The notes under the pieces are model-generated. The model had not been told where the DNA came from, did not search any database, and saw nothing but the letters and a program-made list of their open reading frames with translations. A DNA stretch of 64,000 nt from Planococcus citreus (lineage in GTDB: Bacteria; Bacillota; Bacilli; Bacillales_A; Planococcaceae), in assembly GCF_003664125.1 (NCBI RefSeq), contig NZ_RCCP01000003.1, positions 186,001 to 250,000 on the forward strand, given 5' to 3'. Below, in pieces: positions 26,815-36,126 of the stretch. The position numbers were made by a program, and so were the translations under genes. Numbering within the stretch: position 1 is the first letter of the stretch; every line of letters begins with the position of its first letter.

Positions 26815-27231
26815 TTAATCAATAATGACCGCTTTGCCTTGTTCGCGAAGCGACTTCAGCGAGCCGAGCATATGCTTGATCTGCTCGTCGCTATGGCGTT
26901 CCCAGGCAGCGAGTTCCGCCACGATCTTCAATGGTTCTTTGGAGCGGTAGGAGCGTGTCGGGTTCCCGGGAAAACGCTTGTCGGTCAAATTCGGGTCGTT
27001 TTCGAATGTGCCTGTCGGTTCGACAATGTAGATCCGTTCCGGCAAATCCGTGGCGGCGAGTTCCGCGCCCCATTTCGCCGCGTCGAGTGTGGCGGTGAAA
27101 TAGATGTAATTGGATTTCTTGTCCTGGAAGTTGGAAGGATTCTGAGATTCCAGCAAGTCCCCGACTGCCAGTTGTGCTTTCGTTCCGTGGAAGAAGGGGC
27201 CAAGGTCCAAAACTTCTGTCGATTCATTCAT
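26815..27231 (-). CDS. arr: Rifamycin ADP-ribosyltransferase (Arr family)
   Basis: 138 residues, the usual Arr length. It transfers ADP-ribose from NAD+ to the ansa-chain hydroxyl of rifamycins. FFHGTKAQL, YIYFTATLDAAKWGAELAA, YIVEPTG and FPGNPTRSYRS are diagnostic. His15, Tyr44 and Asp79 occupy the spacing of the catalytic His-Tyr-Asp set in mycobacterial Arr (19/49/84). ATG 27231 has GGGAGG upstream; the frame extends to 27417 without a ribosome site. No mobile element flanks it, so it looks like a resident chromosomal gene. Whether it confers resistance here is not shown. Confidence 0.93.
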   Translation of the reverse strand: MNESTEVLDLGPFFHGTKAQLAVGDLLESQNPSNFQDKKSNYIYFTATLDAAKWGAELAATDLPERIYIVEPTGTFENDPNLTDKRFPGNPTRSYRSKEPLKIVAELAAWERHSDEQIKHMLGSLKSLREQGKAVIID

Positions 27232-27344
27232 CGTGTTGCCTCCCATTTTCAGTTTGATATCCTGAGTATAGGGGAGCCGTTTCCGAAAAAGTAGTCTGCA
27301 AATACATTTTTCTTTCAGGTATAATAATAGGAGAGAGTAACGCG

Positions 27345-27386
27345 CATAGCCCGGTTTTTCATGTCTGACCATGAGAAATCGGGCTA
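27345..27386. other. Strong intergenic hairpin without T-run
   Basis: ATAGCCCG.. TTTTCATG pairs with CATGAGAA..CGGGCTAT around a 6-nt loop, between the divergent arr and aldo/keto reductase genes. No poly-T follows on either strand, so it is not a standard terminator. Role unknown. Confidence 0.5.
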
Positions 27387-27487
27387 TTGTCATGTCTGCC
27401 GATAACTGGGATTTCATTCGTTTAACGGCTCTTTCAACGGGTAGACATGGGTATATGTTTTAACTATTAAAGAAGAGGTGTTCACGA

Positions 27488-28474
27488 ATGAAAAATGATG
27501 TGACAATCAAACATAAACTCGGCCTTGGCACAGCGCCGCTTGGCAATATGTTCCGGGACGTGCCGGAAGACGAAGCGATGGCGACGATCGAGTCGGCTTG
27601 GAATGAAGGCATCCGTTATTTTGATACGGCGCCGTTTTACGGGGCTGGGCTTGCAGAACTGCGGCTCGGTGAGATTTTACCTTCATACAACCGCGACGAA
27701 TATTTACTGAGCTCGAAAGTCGGCCGCATCGTGCTGGACGAAGAAGAGGAAAAAGAAGGGCTGTTCGAATTCGGCCGCAAAAATAAAATCCAGACCGATT
27801 ACACGGAATCGGGCACGCTGCGTTCGATTGAAGACAGCTTGAAACGCTTGAAAACAGACCGCTTGGATATGGTCTATGTGCACGATATCTCACCGGATTT
27901 TCTTGGCGATGAATGGGTCACGAAGTTCGATGAAGCTCGAACAGGCGCTTTCAAAGTGCTCGACCGCTTAAGAGACGAAGGCGTCATCAAAGCATGGGGC
28001 CTTGGCGTCAATACGACCACGCCGATCGAAGTCGCACTCGAACTTGAAGAAGTACATCCTGATTTGAGCTTGTCCGCGACGCAGTATACTTTACTGCAAC
28101 ATGAACGCGCACTTGAGCGCATGATGCCGCTTGCCGAGAAAACAGAAGGCGGCCTAGTCATCGGCTCGGCGTTCAACTCCGGCGCTCTGCTTGGCGGCGA
28201 TCATTTCGATTACGCAGAAATCACGCCAGAAATCAAAGAGCGGGTGGCGCGTTTTAACGAAGTTGCCCAAAACCACGGCGTGCATTTGAAAGATGCCGCG
28301 CTACAATTTTCAACGGCGCATCCTGCGGTCAAAGCGGTTGTCACCGGATCCACACGCCCAGACCGCATCAAGGAAGACTTAGCCGCACTGACAGCTGATA
28401 TCTCGTCTGCTTTCTGGGACGAACTCGTCGACAAAGGCCTTGTGTCCCCGAAAGCTGTATTGCCGAAAAAATGA
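27488..28474 (+). CDS. Aldo/keto reductase
   Basis: 328-residue NAD(P)H-dependent oxidoreductase with the AKR (beta/alpha)8 barrel. The tetrad is visible as Asp46 (FDTAPFYG), Tyr51, Lys77 (SSKVGR) and His132 (VYVHD). The sequence type resembles the L-fucose / D-threo-aldose 1-dehydrogenase group of AKRs. The substrate is not defined; a sugar or aldehyde is likely. GAGGTG precedes ATG 27488. Confidence 0.9.
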   Translation: MKNDVTIKHKLGLGTAPLGNMFRDVPEDEAMATIESAWNEGIRYFDTAPFYGAGLAELRLGEILPSYNRDEYLLSSKVGRIVLDEEEEKEGLFEFGRKNKIQTDYTESGTLRSIEDSLKRLKTDRLDMVYVHDISPDFLGDEWVTKFDEARTGAFKVLDRLRDEGVIKAWGLGVNTTTPIEVALELEEVHPDLSLSATQYTLLQHERALERMMPLAEKTEGGLVIGSAFNSGALLGGDHFDYAEITPEIKERVARFNEVAQNHGVHLKDAALQFSTAHPAVKAVVTGSTRPDRIKEDLAALTADISSAFWDELVDKGLVSPKAVLPKK

Positions 28475-28488
28475 TAATAGAGAACGAC

Positions 28489-28520
28489 AAAAGGTTCCGG
28501 TCTGCTGGCCGGAACCTTTT
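28489..28520 (+). terminator. Terminator of the aldo/keto reductase gene
   Basis: AAAAGGTTCCGG/CCGGAACCTTTT stem. A second, weaker hairpin sharing AAAAGGTTCCGGTC lies at 28768-28806 and may be a duplicated remnant. Confidence 0.85.
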
Positions 28521-28559
28521 GCTATGGTGTGGAGAAATTTTGATAACCTCTCACGTTTC

Positions 28560-28670
28560 GTTCCAGCCGGACGCTTTCCGCGGGCACGGCCTCAGCCGCT
28601 TCGTCGCTGACGCTCCTGCAGGGTCTTCGACTCGTGCTATTCCCGCAGGAGTCGCCGGCTTTCACTTCAC
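28560..28670 (-). repeat. Dispersed folded repeat, family A, copy 3
   Basis: Minus-strand copy containing GGCGACTCCTGCGGGAATAG, GACCCTGCAGGAGCG and GCCCGCGGAAAGCG. The closing stem GCCGG/CCGGC replaces GGCGG/CCGCC of copy 2. It fills most of the gap 28475-28924, which otherwise holds hairpins and AT-rich promoter sequence. Confidence 0.75.
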
Positions 28671-28924
28671 TAGTGTTGCAGAATTTTTTCTCTCACACAT
28701 ATTTATATTTTCTTACTAATTGAGTAGACACTTTATGAATGAATAGCTGTAACTTCTTCAACACTCTGATAAAAGGTTCCGGTCAATACCCTGTAACCTT
28801 TTATCGTGAATGAACCAGCTATTTTTACCGGAATATACGTTGAGCGCTGAATTTATTTATCTTTAATTTTACAAATTTGCCATTTGCTATACTATAGATT
28901 AAGGATAAGAACTGGAGGGTCAAC

Positions 28925-29407
28925 ATGAAAGCTTCGGCTGCAATATCGATAACGGCATCTTTACTGATCGTCATCGCCACCTTGGCTGGCTGTGGTACTG
29001 TCGGGGAAAGCCCAGAAACTCTCGCGATCGAACACCGCGGGGAATACGAAGGGGTACTCGTTTCAAGCACTTATACTTCGGCCAAAACCGCAGGCTATGA
29101 AGAAACGTTCATCGAAGGGCCGGAAAAAGCCGATGAACTGATCGACCGGTTGAATGGAGAAGAGCTGATTCAAGCGAGTGAAGCGGAACTGCAAGAAAGG
29201 GCCGATCTGCTCGAGCAGCCTGGCAGCTACCGGATGATGCTTTACAATATGCCGGTAGCCAATCGCACGGACGAGCATATGTATTTGATTCACTTTTACA
29301 AAGACGGAACGATTCAACTGGATCAAGAAGGTGTCACGTATTTCCTTTATAATCCTCCAGAGGATTTGCTTTCGCAATTGAAACAACAGTGGAACATTAG
29401 CTTTTAA
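28925..29407 (+). CDS. Predicted lipoprotein of unknown function
   Basis: 160 residues with a type II signal peptide: hydrophobic core SLLIVIATLAGC with lipobox Cys at residue 23, so it should be lipidated and face outside. The mature part is acidic, with no domain I recognise. GGAGGG precedes the ATG. AT-rich sequence before it (28840-28910) is a plausible promoter. Confidence 0.78.
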   Translation: MKASAAISITASLLIVIATLAGCGTVGESPETLAIEHRGEYEGVLVSSTYTSAKTAGYEETFIEGPEKADELIDRLNGEELIQASEAELQERADLLEQPGSYRMMLYNMPVANRTDEHMYLIHFYKDGTIQLDQEGVTYFLYNPPEDLLSQLKQQWNISF

Positions 29408-29417
29408 GACAAAACAA

Positions 29418-29464
29418 ACTGCCCCGTGGTGATTAGAGCAATGTCTAATCGCCGCAGGGCAGTA
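29418..29464. terminator. Bidirectional terminator
   Basis: ACTGCCC...GGGCAGT with inner GATTAGA/TCTAATC pairing, between the convergent lipoprotein and AIM24 genes. Confidence 0.75.
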
Positions 29465-29484
29465 GTTATTAGGTAATCTGTTTA

Positions 29485-30177
29485 TTAGCCTTGTGGCGCG
29501 TGGTAGATTTCCTCGAACGGCTGGACGACGACGAAGCCGTTGCCGGAGAATTTCATCTGTACGGATTCTCCGCTGCCTCTGCCAAAAAAGCTTTTCAACT
29601 GCACGTCGGTGACGAAATCCGGTTCCAAATTGCCCGACCAAGCAACAGTCGCGTTCGGGTCGGTGAACACTGGCGTATCCGGCGTGACGAGCAAAGTGAG
29701 CGGCTCGTAATGGGAAGTGAACGCGACGAGTCCGTGGCCTTCCAGTCGGACATTGAACAATCCGCCCGCCATCATTCCGGCGACGCGGCGCATCAATTTG
29801 ATGTCCCAGTCGAGCCCGTTCTGAAATGCGAGCAAGTCGTTGCCGTTGATGAAAATGCTTTCGCCTTCAAGATCTAAAATGGTGATTTTCTTGCCGCTGT
29901 CTGCGACGTAGAGTTTGCCTTGGCCGTTCGCTTTCATCAACTGGGCGCCTTCTCCGCTGAGCGCTTTTTTGACGAATTTCCCGAGGCCGTGCTCGAGCAT
30001 GCCTTCGCGCTCGAATTTGATATTGCCTTCATAGGAAATCATTGAGCCCGCTTTAGCCCATACTTGGCCATTCAAGTTCACTTCGAGCAGGCGGTCAGTT
30101 TCAAGCTCGAAAAAATCGCGCGCGCTTTCTTCCTGTTTCGTTTGCTGGACAAATTGTTTGATGGAATACTTCGACAT
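29485..30177 (-). CDS. AIM24 / TIGR00266-family protein
   Basis: 230 residues of the tryptophan-RNA-binding-attenuator-like AIM24 beta-helical fold. Visible are LEVNLNGQVWAKAGSMISYEGNIKFEREG, DLEGESIFINGNDLLAF and a glycine-rich MAGGLFNVRLEGHGLVAF. Conserved widely in bacteria, role unclear. GGAGGAATC precedes ATG 30177. No partner gene adjacent in the same direction. Confidence 0.85.
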   Translation of the reverse strand: MSKYSIKQFVQQTKQEESARDFFELETDRLLEVNLNGQVWAKAGSMISYEGNIKFEREGMLEHGLGKFVKKALSGEGAQLMKANGQGKLYVADSGKKITILDLEGESIFINGNDLLAFQNGLDWDIKLMRRVAGMMAGGLFNVRLEGHGLVAFTSHYEPLTLLVTPDTPVFTDPNATVAWSGNLEPDFVTDVQLKSFFGRGSGESVQMKFSGNGFVVVQPFEEIYHAPQG

Positions 30178-30266
30178 GAATGATTCCTCCTTTAACTGGA
30201 TACTATGCTATACGGGCAGGCAGCGAAATCGTTTCATTTTGGTGACATGCACTTTCGGGTTATTCA

Positions 30267-30295
30267 TTGATTTTCAACGAGGGAAGGAGTAAACT
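30267..30295 (+). promoter_or_regulatory. Sigma-A promoter of the TetR-CYP102 pair
   Basis: TTGATT (30267-30272), 17-nt spacer, TAAACT (30290-30295). The Bm3R1-type operator follows at the expected transcription start. Confidence 0.55.
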
Positions 30296-30301
30296 GTCGG
30301 A

Positions 30302-30317
30302 GAATGAATGTTCATTC
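30302..30317. promoter_or_regulatory. Bm3R1/FatR-type operator 1
   Basis: GAATGAATGTTCATTC, palindromic apart from the central TG. It matches the Bm3R1 operator core GAATGAA-N2-TTCATTC and sits just before the TetR gene, giving autoregulation. Confidence 0.8.
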
Positions 30318-30343
30318 CGCAACAAAAGGAGGAATTTTTCCAG

Positions 30344-30919
30344 ATGCCGACATCCACCACTAAACGAGATGATATTCTCGACAGCGCACTCACTTTGTTC
30401 GCCGAACGCGGCTTTGATGCCACGACCATCCCGATGATCGCGACCGATGCCAAAGTCGGGGCGGGGACGATTTACCGTTATTTCGCCAATAAAGAAGTGC
30501 TTGTCAACACCTTGTTCCAGCATTATGTGACCTTGTTCAAGGAAACGCTGGAAAAAGACTATCCTGAGGAAGCGGGCATTCGTGAGCAATTCCATCATTT
30601 ATTCCAAGGGATGATCCGTTTTACGAACGAGCACGATCATGCCTTGTATTTCATTAAAACCCATACATCCGCTTATTTTCTGGACGCCGGAAGCCGTGAG
30701 CAATTCAGCCATTTGCTGATGATCCTCGAAAATTTCTTCGAGGCAGGAAAACAGCAAGGGCAGATCCGTGAGCTTCCGTCCAAGGCGCTCATCGCCATTA
30801 TCTTCGGCGGCTTTTTGCAACTCTATCAATTGATCCGCGTAGGGGAACTTGAAGCCTCGGCGGAACTACTGGCAGGAGTCGAGGAAAGCTGCTGGGATGC
30901 TGTGCGTCATCATTCGTGA
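30344..30919 (+). CDS. TetR-family repressor, Bm3R1/FatR orthologue
   Basis: 191 residues. The N-terminal HTH (LFAERGFDATTIPMIATDAKVGAGTIYRYFANKE split across 17-50) is nearly the same as that of Bm3R1 of Priestia megaterium, the fatty-acid-responsive repressor of CYP102A1. The C-terminal ligand domain also follows Bm3R1 (FIKTH, FFEAGKQQGQIRELP, ALIAIIFGGF). ATG 30344 has AAAGGAGG upstream; the open frame extends to 30308. It precedes the CYP102 gene by 76 nt, and operators flank it on both sides. Confidence 0.93.
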   Translation: MPTSTTKRDDILDSALTLFAERGFDATTIPMIATDAKVGAGTIYRYFANKEVLVNTLFQHYVTLFKETLEKDYPEEAGIREQFHHLFQGMIRFTNEHDHALYFIKTHTSAYFLDAGSREQFSHLLMILENFFEAGKQQGQIRELPSKALIAIIFGGFLQLYQLIRVGELEASAELLAGVEESCWDAVRHHS

Positions 30920-30946
30920 TGATGCCAGTTTTTTTCTCATTTTATA

Positions 30947-30964
30947 GGAATGAATATTCATTCC
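30947..30964. promoter_or_regulatory. Bm3R1/FatR-type operator 2
   Basis: GGAATGAATATTCATTCC is a perfect 18-nt palindrome 31 nt before the CYP102 start codon. Confidence 0.85.
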
Positions 30965-30995
30965 GTTTTTAATTTTATAGAAGAGGTGCTAATCC

Positions 30996-33900
30996 ATGAT
31001 TGAAATGAAAAACCTTCCACAACCGAAATCCTACGGCCCGCTTGGCAATTTGCCATTGATCGATAAAGAAAAGCCGGTGCAATCGTTCATGAAGCAAGCG
31101 CGTGAACTTGGGCCGATCTATCAATTCCATTTTCCGGGACGTGCCAGCACGTTTGTATCAAGTGCGGAACTGGCCGCGGAGATCTGTGACGAGACGCGCT
31201 TTGATAAAAAGATCGGGCCGGCTCTCCAGAAAGTCCGCGCATTTGGAGGAGACGGTTTGTTTACGAGCGGAACCGAAGAGCCGAACTGGAAGAAAGCCCA
31301 TAATATCCTGTTGCCGAGCTTTAGTCAGCAAGCGATGAAAGGCTATCACGAGAAAATGATCGATCTCGCGTCGCAATTGGTGCAGAAATGGGCACGTCTC
31401 AATCCGAACGAAGAAATCGATGTGCCGGATGATATGACGCGGTTGACGCTTGATACGATCGGCCTGTGCGGGTTCAATTACCGCTTCAATAGCTTTTACC
31501 GTGAGGATTCTCATCCGTTCATCGAGAAGATGGTGCGTGCTTTGGATGAATCGATGAGCCAGACGCAGCGTCTTGGCATCCAGGACAAATTGATGGTGCG
31601 CTCGAAGCAGCAATTCAAGGAAGACATCGATTATATGTTTAACTTGGTCGACGAATTGATCGCAGAGCGCAAAGAAGCAGGCGATCAGGGAGAAGATGAT
31701 TTGCTGGCGCATATGCTGAAAGGGAAAGACCCGGAAACCGGGCAGTCCTTGGATGATGAGAACATCCGCTTCCAGATCATCACATTCTTGATTGCCGGAC
31801 ACGAAACGACGAGCGGCTTATTGTCATTCGCGATCCAGTACCTATTGAAGCATCCGGAAAAACTTGAAAAAGCCTATGCTGAAGTGGACGAAGTGCTTGG
31901 TGATGCGACGCCTTCATTCAAGCAAGTGAAGCAATTGAAATACGTGCGCATGATTTTGAATGAAGCGCTGCGACTGTGGCCGACCGCACCGGCATTTTCC
32001 GTCTATGCGAAAGAAGATACGACGCTTGCCGGCAAGTATGAAGTCGAAAAAGGTGAAGCGTTCACTTTACTCATTCCGGAACTCCACCGCGATAAAAGCG
32101 TTTGGGGACAAGACGCAGAAAGTTTCCGGCCGGAGCGCTTCGAAGACATCTCGAAAATCCCTCATCATGCATACAAGCCGTTCGGCAACGGACAGCGCGC
32201 ATGCATCGGCCAGCAATTTGCGCTTCACGAAGCGGTGCTCGTGCTCGGCATGGTGCTTCAGCATTTCGAACTGATCGACCATACCGATTATCAACTTGAA
32301 GTGAAAGAAACTTTGACCTTCAAACCGGACGGATTGACGATGAAAGTGAAACCGAGACGAAAAGTGCAGATGTTCCAAGCGCCAGTTGCGGAAGAGCCAG
32401 AACAAGCGCCGGAAGCCGAGCAAGCCATCGATTCGCACGGCACGCCGCTATTGGTGCTTTACGGATCCAACCTTGGGACAGCACAAGGCGTCGCCCGGGA
32501 GCTCTCGGAAACGGCACGTTTTAAAGGCTTTGAGTCACAAGTAGCTGCGCTCGATGACTATGCCGGCAACCTGCCAACACAAGGGGCGGTTGTCATCGTA
32601 TCGGCTTCGTATAACGGAAACCCGCCGGACAATGCGGTGCGCTTTATGGAATGGCTGGCCATGGCCGATTCCACTGAAGGCGTCACATACAGCGTCTTCG
32701 GCTGCGGAGACCGCAACTGGGCAACGACCTATCAGCGCGTGCCGAGCATCATCGATGAACAGCTGTCGGCAGCAGGCGCCACGCAGCTCATCGGTCGCGG
32801 CGAAGGCGATGCCAGCGAAGATTTTGACGGGGAGCTGGAAAAATGGCAGCAAGCTTTATGGCCAGCACTCGCCGAACGTTTCGGGCTCGACTTGGAAACG
32901 AACGCACAAGCAACCAACCAGTTGACGATGGAATTCATCAGCGGCGTCAGCCATACCCCATCAGCGCGTGCATATGATGCGTTTACGGCAGTAATTGCCG
33001 GCAATGAAGAACTATTGAAGACAGCGGACCGCAGTACACGCCATATCGAGATCCGGTTGCCTGAAGGGGCAGCGTATCAAGAAGGCGACCATCTTGGCGT
33101 GCTGCCGGAGAATTCCAAGGAATTGGTGGGCCGTGTATTGGCGCGTTTCGGCTTGAAAGGTGAAGAGCATGTAGTTCTGGAAGGAAGCTCTGGACGCGCG
33201 AACCATTTGCCGACCGGCCAGCCGGTCCAGCTCGAACAATTGCTCGCAAGCTACGTGGAATTACAGGAACCAGCAACGCGCGCGCAACTCCGCGAACTCG
33301 CGAAAAGCAATCCGTGCCCGCCGCATAAACAGGAGCTTGAACAATTGGTGGAAGACGAGACGTATAAACGGGAAGTGCTCGCGAAGCGTTTAACGATGCT
33401 TGAATTGCTGGAACGCTTTATGTCATGCGAGATGGAATTCGAGCACTTTTTGGCTTTATTGCCGGCATTGAAAGCCCGCTACTACTCGATCTCCAGTTCG
33501 CCGCGTGTCTCATCCAGCAAAGCGAGCATCACGGTCAGTGTCGTGAAAGGAGCGGCTTGGAGCGGCACAGGAGAATACGAAGGCGTCGCTTCCAATTATT
33601 TGGCGAAGCGCGAAGCAGGCGATAAGATCGCTTGCTTTATCCGCACGCCTCAAACTGCTTTCCAATTGCCGGAAAACCCGGAAACACCGCTCGTCATGGT
33701 AGGCCCAGGAACCGGCATCGCGCCTTTCCGCGGCTTTATCCAAGGACGAAAAGGGTTGAAAGAACAAGGAGTGCAACTCGGCGCAGCGCAGCTGTATTTC
33801 GGCTGCCGTCATGCACAAGAGGATTTCTTATATGAAGAAGAATTGAAGCAAGCCGAGCAGCTTGGCTTGATCGAGTTGCACAGCGCCTTCTCGAGACAGC

Positions 33901-34145
33901 AGCAAGAGAAAGTCTATGTGCAGCACTTGATGGAACAAAACGCACAGGAAATTCTCGGGCTGTTGGAACAGGGCGGACATCTGTATATTTGTGGAGACGG
34001 CGGCAAGATGGCGCCAGCCGTAGAGCAAAGCTTGATCCGCAGCTATCAGGAACTGAGAGGCGTGACGCATGAACAAGCGTTGGCGTGGCTCGCGGAACTT
34101 GAACAATCCGGCCGGTTTGCGAAAGACGTCTGGTCGGCTTCGTAA
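30996..34145 (+). CDS. Self-sufficient fatty-acid hydroxylase, cytochrome P450:CPR fusion (CYP102A type)
   Basis: 1049 residues, BM3-like fusion: P450 (1-460), FMN flavodoxin-like domain (about 480-630, [14 protein letters not shown]) and FAD/NADPH reductase domain ([25 protein letters not shown]-terminal DVWSAS). Catalyses NADPH-dependent subterminal hydroxylation of medium and long-chain fatty acids in the cytosol. Heme ligand Cys403 in [22 protein letters not shown] is intact. Phe89 equals BM3 Phe87, Arg49 equals Arg47, but BM3 Tyr51 is Phe53 and Ala82 is Gly84. GAGGTG precedes the ATG. Confidence 0.96.
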   Translation: MIEMKNLPQPKSYGPLGNLPLIDKEKPVQSFMKQARELGPIYQFHFPGRASTFVSSAELAAEICDETRFDKKIGPALQKVRAFGGDGLFTSGTEEPNWKKAHNILLPSFSQQAMKGYHEKMIDLASQLVQKWARLNPNEEIDVPDDMTRLTLDTIGLCGFNYRFNSFYREDSHPFIEKMVRALDESMSQTQRLGIQDKLMVRSKQQFKEDIDYMFNLVDELIAERKEAGDQGEDDLLAHMLKGKDPETGQSLDDENIRFQIITFLIAGHETTSGLLSFAIQYLLKHPEKLEKAYAEVDEVLGDATPSFKQVKQLKYVRMILNEALRLWPTAPAFSVYAKEDTTLAGKYEVEKGEAFTLLIPELHRDKSVWGQDAESFRPERFEDISKIPHHAYKPFGNGQRACIGQQFALHEAVLVLGMVLQHFELIDHTDYQLEVKETLTFKPDGLTMKVKPRRKVQMFQAPVAEEPEQAPEAEQAIDSHGTPLLVLYGSNLGTAQGVARELSETARFKGFESQVAALDDYAGNLPTQGAVVIVSASYNGNPPDNAVRFMEWLAMADSTEGVTYSVFGCGDRNWATTYQRVPSIIDEQLSAAGATQLIGRGEGDASEDFDGELEKWQQALWPALAERFGLDLETNAQATNQLTMEFISGVSHTPSARAYDAFTAVIAGNEELLKTADRSTRHIEIRLPEGAAYQEGDHLGVLPENSKELVGRVLARFGLKGEEHVVLEGSSGRANHLPTGQPVQLEQLLASYVELQEPATRAQLRELAKSNPCPPHKQELEQLVEDETYKREVLAKRLTMLELLERFMSCEMEFEHFLALLPALKARYYSISSSPRVSSSKASITVSVVKGAAWSGTGEYEGVASNYLAKREAGDKIACFIRTPQTAFQLPENPETPLVMVGPGTGIAPFRGFIQGRKGLKEQGVQLGAAQLYFGCRHAQEDFLYEEELKQAEQLGLIELHSAFSRQQQEKVYVQHLMEQNAQEILGLLEQGGHLYICGDGGKMAPAVEQSLIRSYQELRGVTHEQALAWLAELEQSGRFAKDVWSAS

Positions 34146-34177
34146 CATAAGCAACAGAACAATTTAAATAGATAATG

Positions 34178-34225
34178 AAATGCCGCCTTCCATGAAATCA
34201 GCCGATTTCGAAGGTGGCATTTTTC
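34178..34225 (+). terminator. Terminator of the CYP102 gene
   Basis: AAATGCCGCCTTC pairs with GAAGGTGGCATTT (with G-U), followed by TTTT. Confidence 0.8.
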
Positions 34226-34275
34226 TATTTACGGGTAAAGAAGAGTAAGGAGATTTTCAAGAGGAGGGGGCTATC

Positions 34276-35055
34276 ATGAACATTGGCATTATCGGAACCG
34301 GCAATATCGCCACTTACTTGCTCGAACAAGTGAATGAAAAGAGCATGGCAGATGGGCGCATCACCGCGGTGTTCGGGCGCAACGTGGAAGCCGGAACGCG
34401 TTTAAAAGAACGCTTTGGCATGGAGTTTTACACTGACTTAGACGAATTTCTTTCGGCTCCTGTCGATACGGTTGTGGAAGCTGTGACAGTGGATGCGGCA
34501 AGGCTGTTCATAAAGCAGGTGGTTGAACGTCAAAAAGACCTCATTGTCAGCAGCATCGGCGTGTTCAAAGACTTTGCGTTCCTGGATGAGCTGACCGGAT
34601 TAGCCGATGCGAACAGCACGAAGATCTATCTGCCGTCGGGCGCAATCGGCGGTTTGGATGTGTTGCAGTCAGCAAGGGCGCTCGGTGGATTGGAATCTGT
34701 CCAGCTGACGACGCGGAAATCGCCGATGTCACTCGGGATGGAGACGGACCGTGAACAAGTGCTATTTGATGGGACGGCGTTTGATGCTGTCGGCAAATTC
34801 CCGAAAAATATCAATGTGGCTTTGGTGCTTGCGATTGCAGGCATCGGGGTGCACGAGACGAAAGTGCGCATCATCGTCGATCCGGAAATTGAACGCAATA
34901 CACATACGATTGAAGCGCAAGGGGATTTCGGCAAGATGCACCTGCAAGTCGAAAACAACCAGATGGCAGCGAACCCGAAAACGAGTTTACTGGCGGCACT
35001 CAGCATTCTGTCGGTGCTCCAGAATAAAAGCAAGGCATTGAGGATTGGGAATTAA
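34276..35055 (+). CDS. nadX: Aspartate dehydrogenase
   Basis: 259-residue NAD(P)-dependent L-aspartate dehydrogenase. Rossmann motif GIIGTGNIA at the N-terminus; VEAVTVDAARLF, LPSGAIGGLD and KFPKNINVALVLAIAGIG are characteristic of NadX. It can supply iminoaspartate for NAD synthesis or degrade aspartate. No nadA, nadB or nadC is nearby, so the cellular role here is open. Strong ribosome site AGGAGGGGG. Likely monocistronic. Confidence 0.88.
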   Translation: MNIGIIGTGNIATYLLEQVNEKSMADGRITAVFGRNVEAGTRLKERFGMEFYTDLDEFLSAPVDTVVEAVTVDAARLFIKQVVERQKDLIVSSIGVFKDFAFLDELTGLADANSTKIYLPSGAIGGLDVLQSARALGGLESVQLTTRKSPMSLGMETDREQVLFDGTAFDAVGKFPKNINVALVLAIAGIGVHETKVRIIVDPEIERNTHTIEAQGDFGKMHLQVENNQMAANPKTSLLAALSILSVLQNKSKALRIGN

Positions 35056-35135
35056 TATACGCCAGCGGAGAAAAAGGGTTTTTAAAGTTTACAATGAAGT
35101 AAATAGCCAGTGATAAGGGAAAGGGGTACGAAGAA

Positions 35136-36020
35136 ATGGAACATGTCAAAGAAGGGTTCATTCCCGTGACTGGGGGCAAAGTATGGTACCGCATTACAGG
35201 CAAAGGCCCTGGTATTCCGCTCTTGCTATTGCACGGCGGACCGGGAATGAAAAGCAGCGATAGCGACCCGCTGCAACAACTAGGGGCAGAGCGGCCGGTC
35301 ATCCAATACGACCAGTTGGGCTGCGGAAAATCGGAGCGGCCGGAAGATGCGTCTCTTTGGACAGTGGACCGCTACGTCGAAGAGCTCGTGCAAGTGATCC
35401 AAGCGCTCGAACTGGAAGAAATTCATCTTCTGGGCCATTCCTGGGGGACGATGCTCGCCGCGTCTTATTTATTTACAAAACCACCAGGCGTGCGCAGTGT
35501 CATATTCTCGGGGCCTGCACTCGATGCACAGCGCTGGGAGCGGGACCAGCGCGCTTATTTGAAGCAATTTCCGGAGCAGGTGCAAAAGACGATAGTGCAG
35601 AGTGAACAGCAAGGGACAACCGATTCCGAAGATTACCGGGAAGCTGTGATGAAATACTATAAAACCCATATGTGCCGCGTCGACCCATGGCCAAAGGAGT
35701 TGTCGGAAGATCTCGATCAACTGAACCCGAGTGTCTACAACTATATGTGGGGGGCATCGGAATTCACGGTCACCGGCACCTTGAAGCATTTCGACGCGAC
35801 GGAGCGCCTGCAGGAAATCGCTATTCCGGCTTTGTTTACTTGCGGCCGGTACGATGAAGCGACACCATCTGCGACTGAATATTACACGAGCCTCGTCCAG
35901 GATGCGGAATTTCATGTGTTTGAAAACAGTTCACACATGCCGGCGATCGAAGAACCCGATGCGTATCTGGAAACCGTACGCGAATGGGTCAATCGCCAGG
36001 AAATGAAGCCGGGTGCGTAA
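35136..36020 (+). CDS. Proline-iminopeptidase-family alpha/beta hydrolase
   Basis: 294 residues. Oxyanion motif HGGPG (33-37), nucleophile GHSWG with Ser102, acid in CGRYDEATP, His in SSHMPAIEEP. The pattern is that of prolyl aminopeptidases and tricorn-interacting factor F1 (peptidase family S33). It probably trims N-terminal residues, often proline, from short peptides in the cytosol. AAGGGG precedes the ATG. Confidence 0.88.
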   Translation: MEHVKEGFIPVTGGKVWYRITGKGPGIPLLLLHGGPGMKSSDSDPLQQLGAERPVIQYDQLGCGKSERPEDASLWTVDRYVEELVQVIQALELEEIHLLGHSWGTMLAASYLFTKPPGVRSVIFSGPALDAQRWERDQRAYLKQFPEQVQKTIVQSEQQGTTDSEDYREAVMKYYKTHMCRVDPWPKELSEDLDQLNPSVYNYMWGASEFTVTGTLKHFDATERLQEIAIPALFTCGRYDEATPSATEYYTSLVQDAEFHVFENSSHMPAIEEPDAYLETVREWVNRQEMKPGA

Positions 36021-36055
36021 AAGGGAAAATTGGAGAACTGATGCTATGATAAAGA

Positions 36056-36090
36056 CGAACCGCCAACACATGGGCGGTTCGTTATTTCAA
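36056..36090 (+). terminator. Probable terminator after the S33 hydrolase
   Basis: GAACCGCC/GGCGGTTC stem with an 8-nt loop, followed by GTTATTTC; the T-run is weak. Confidence 0.6.
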
Positions 36091-36126
36091 TAGAACAAAC
36101 CGTGAACGATCAGAGGAGAGATGGGC

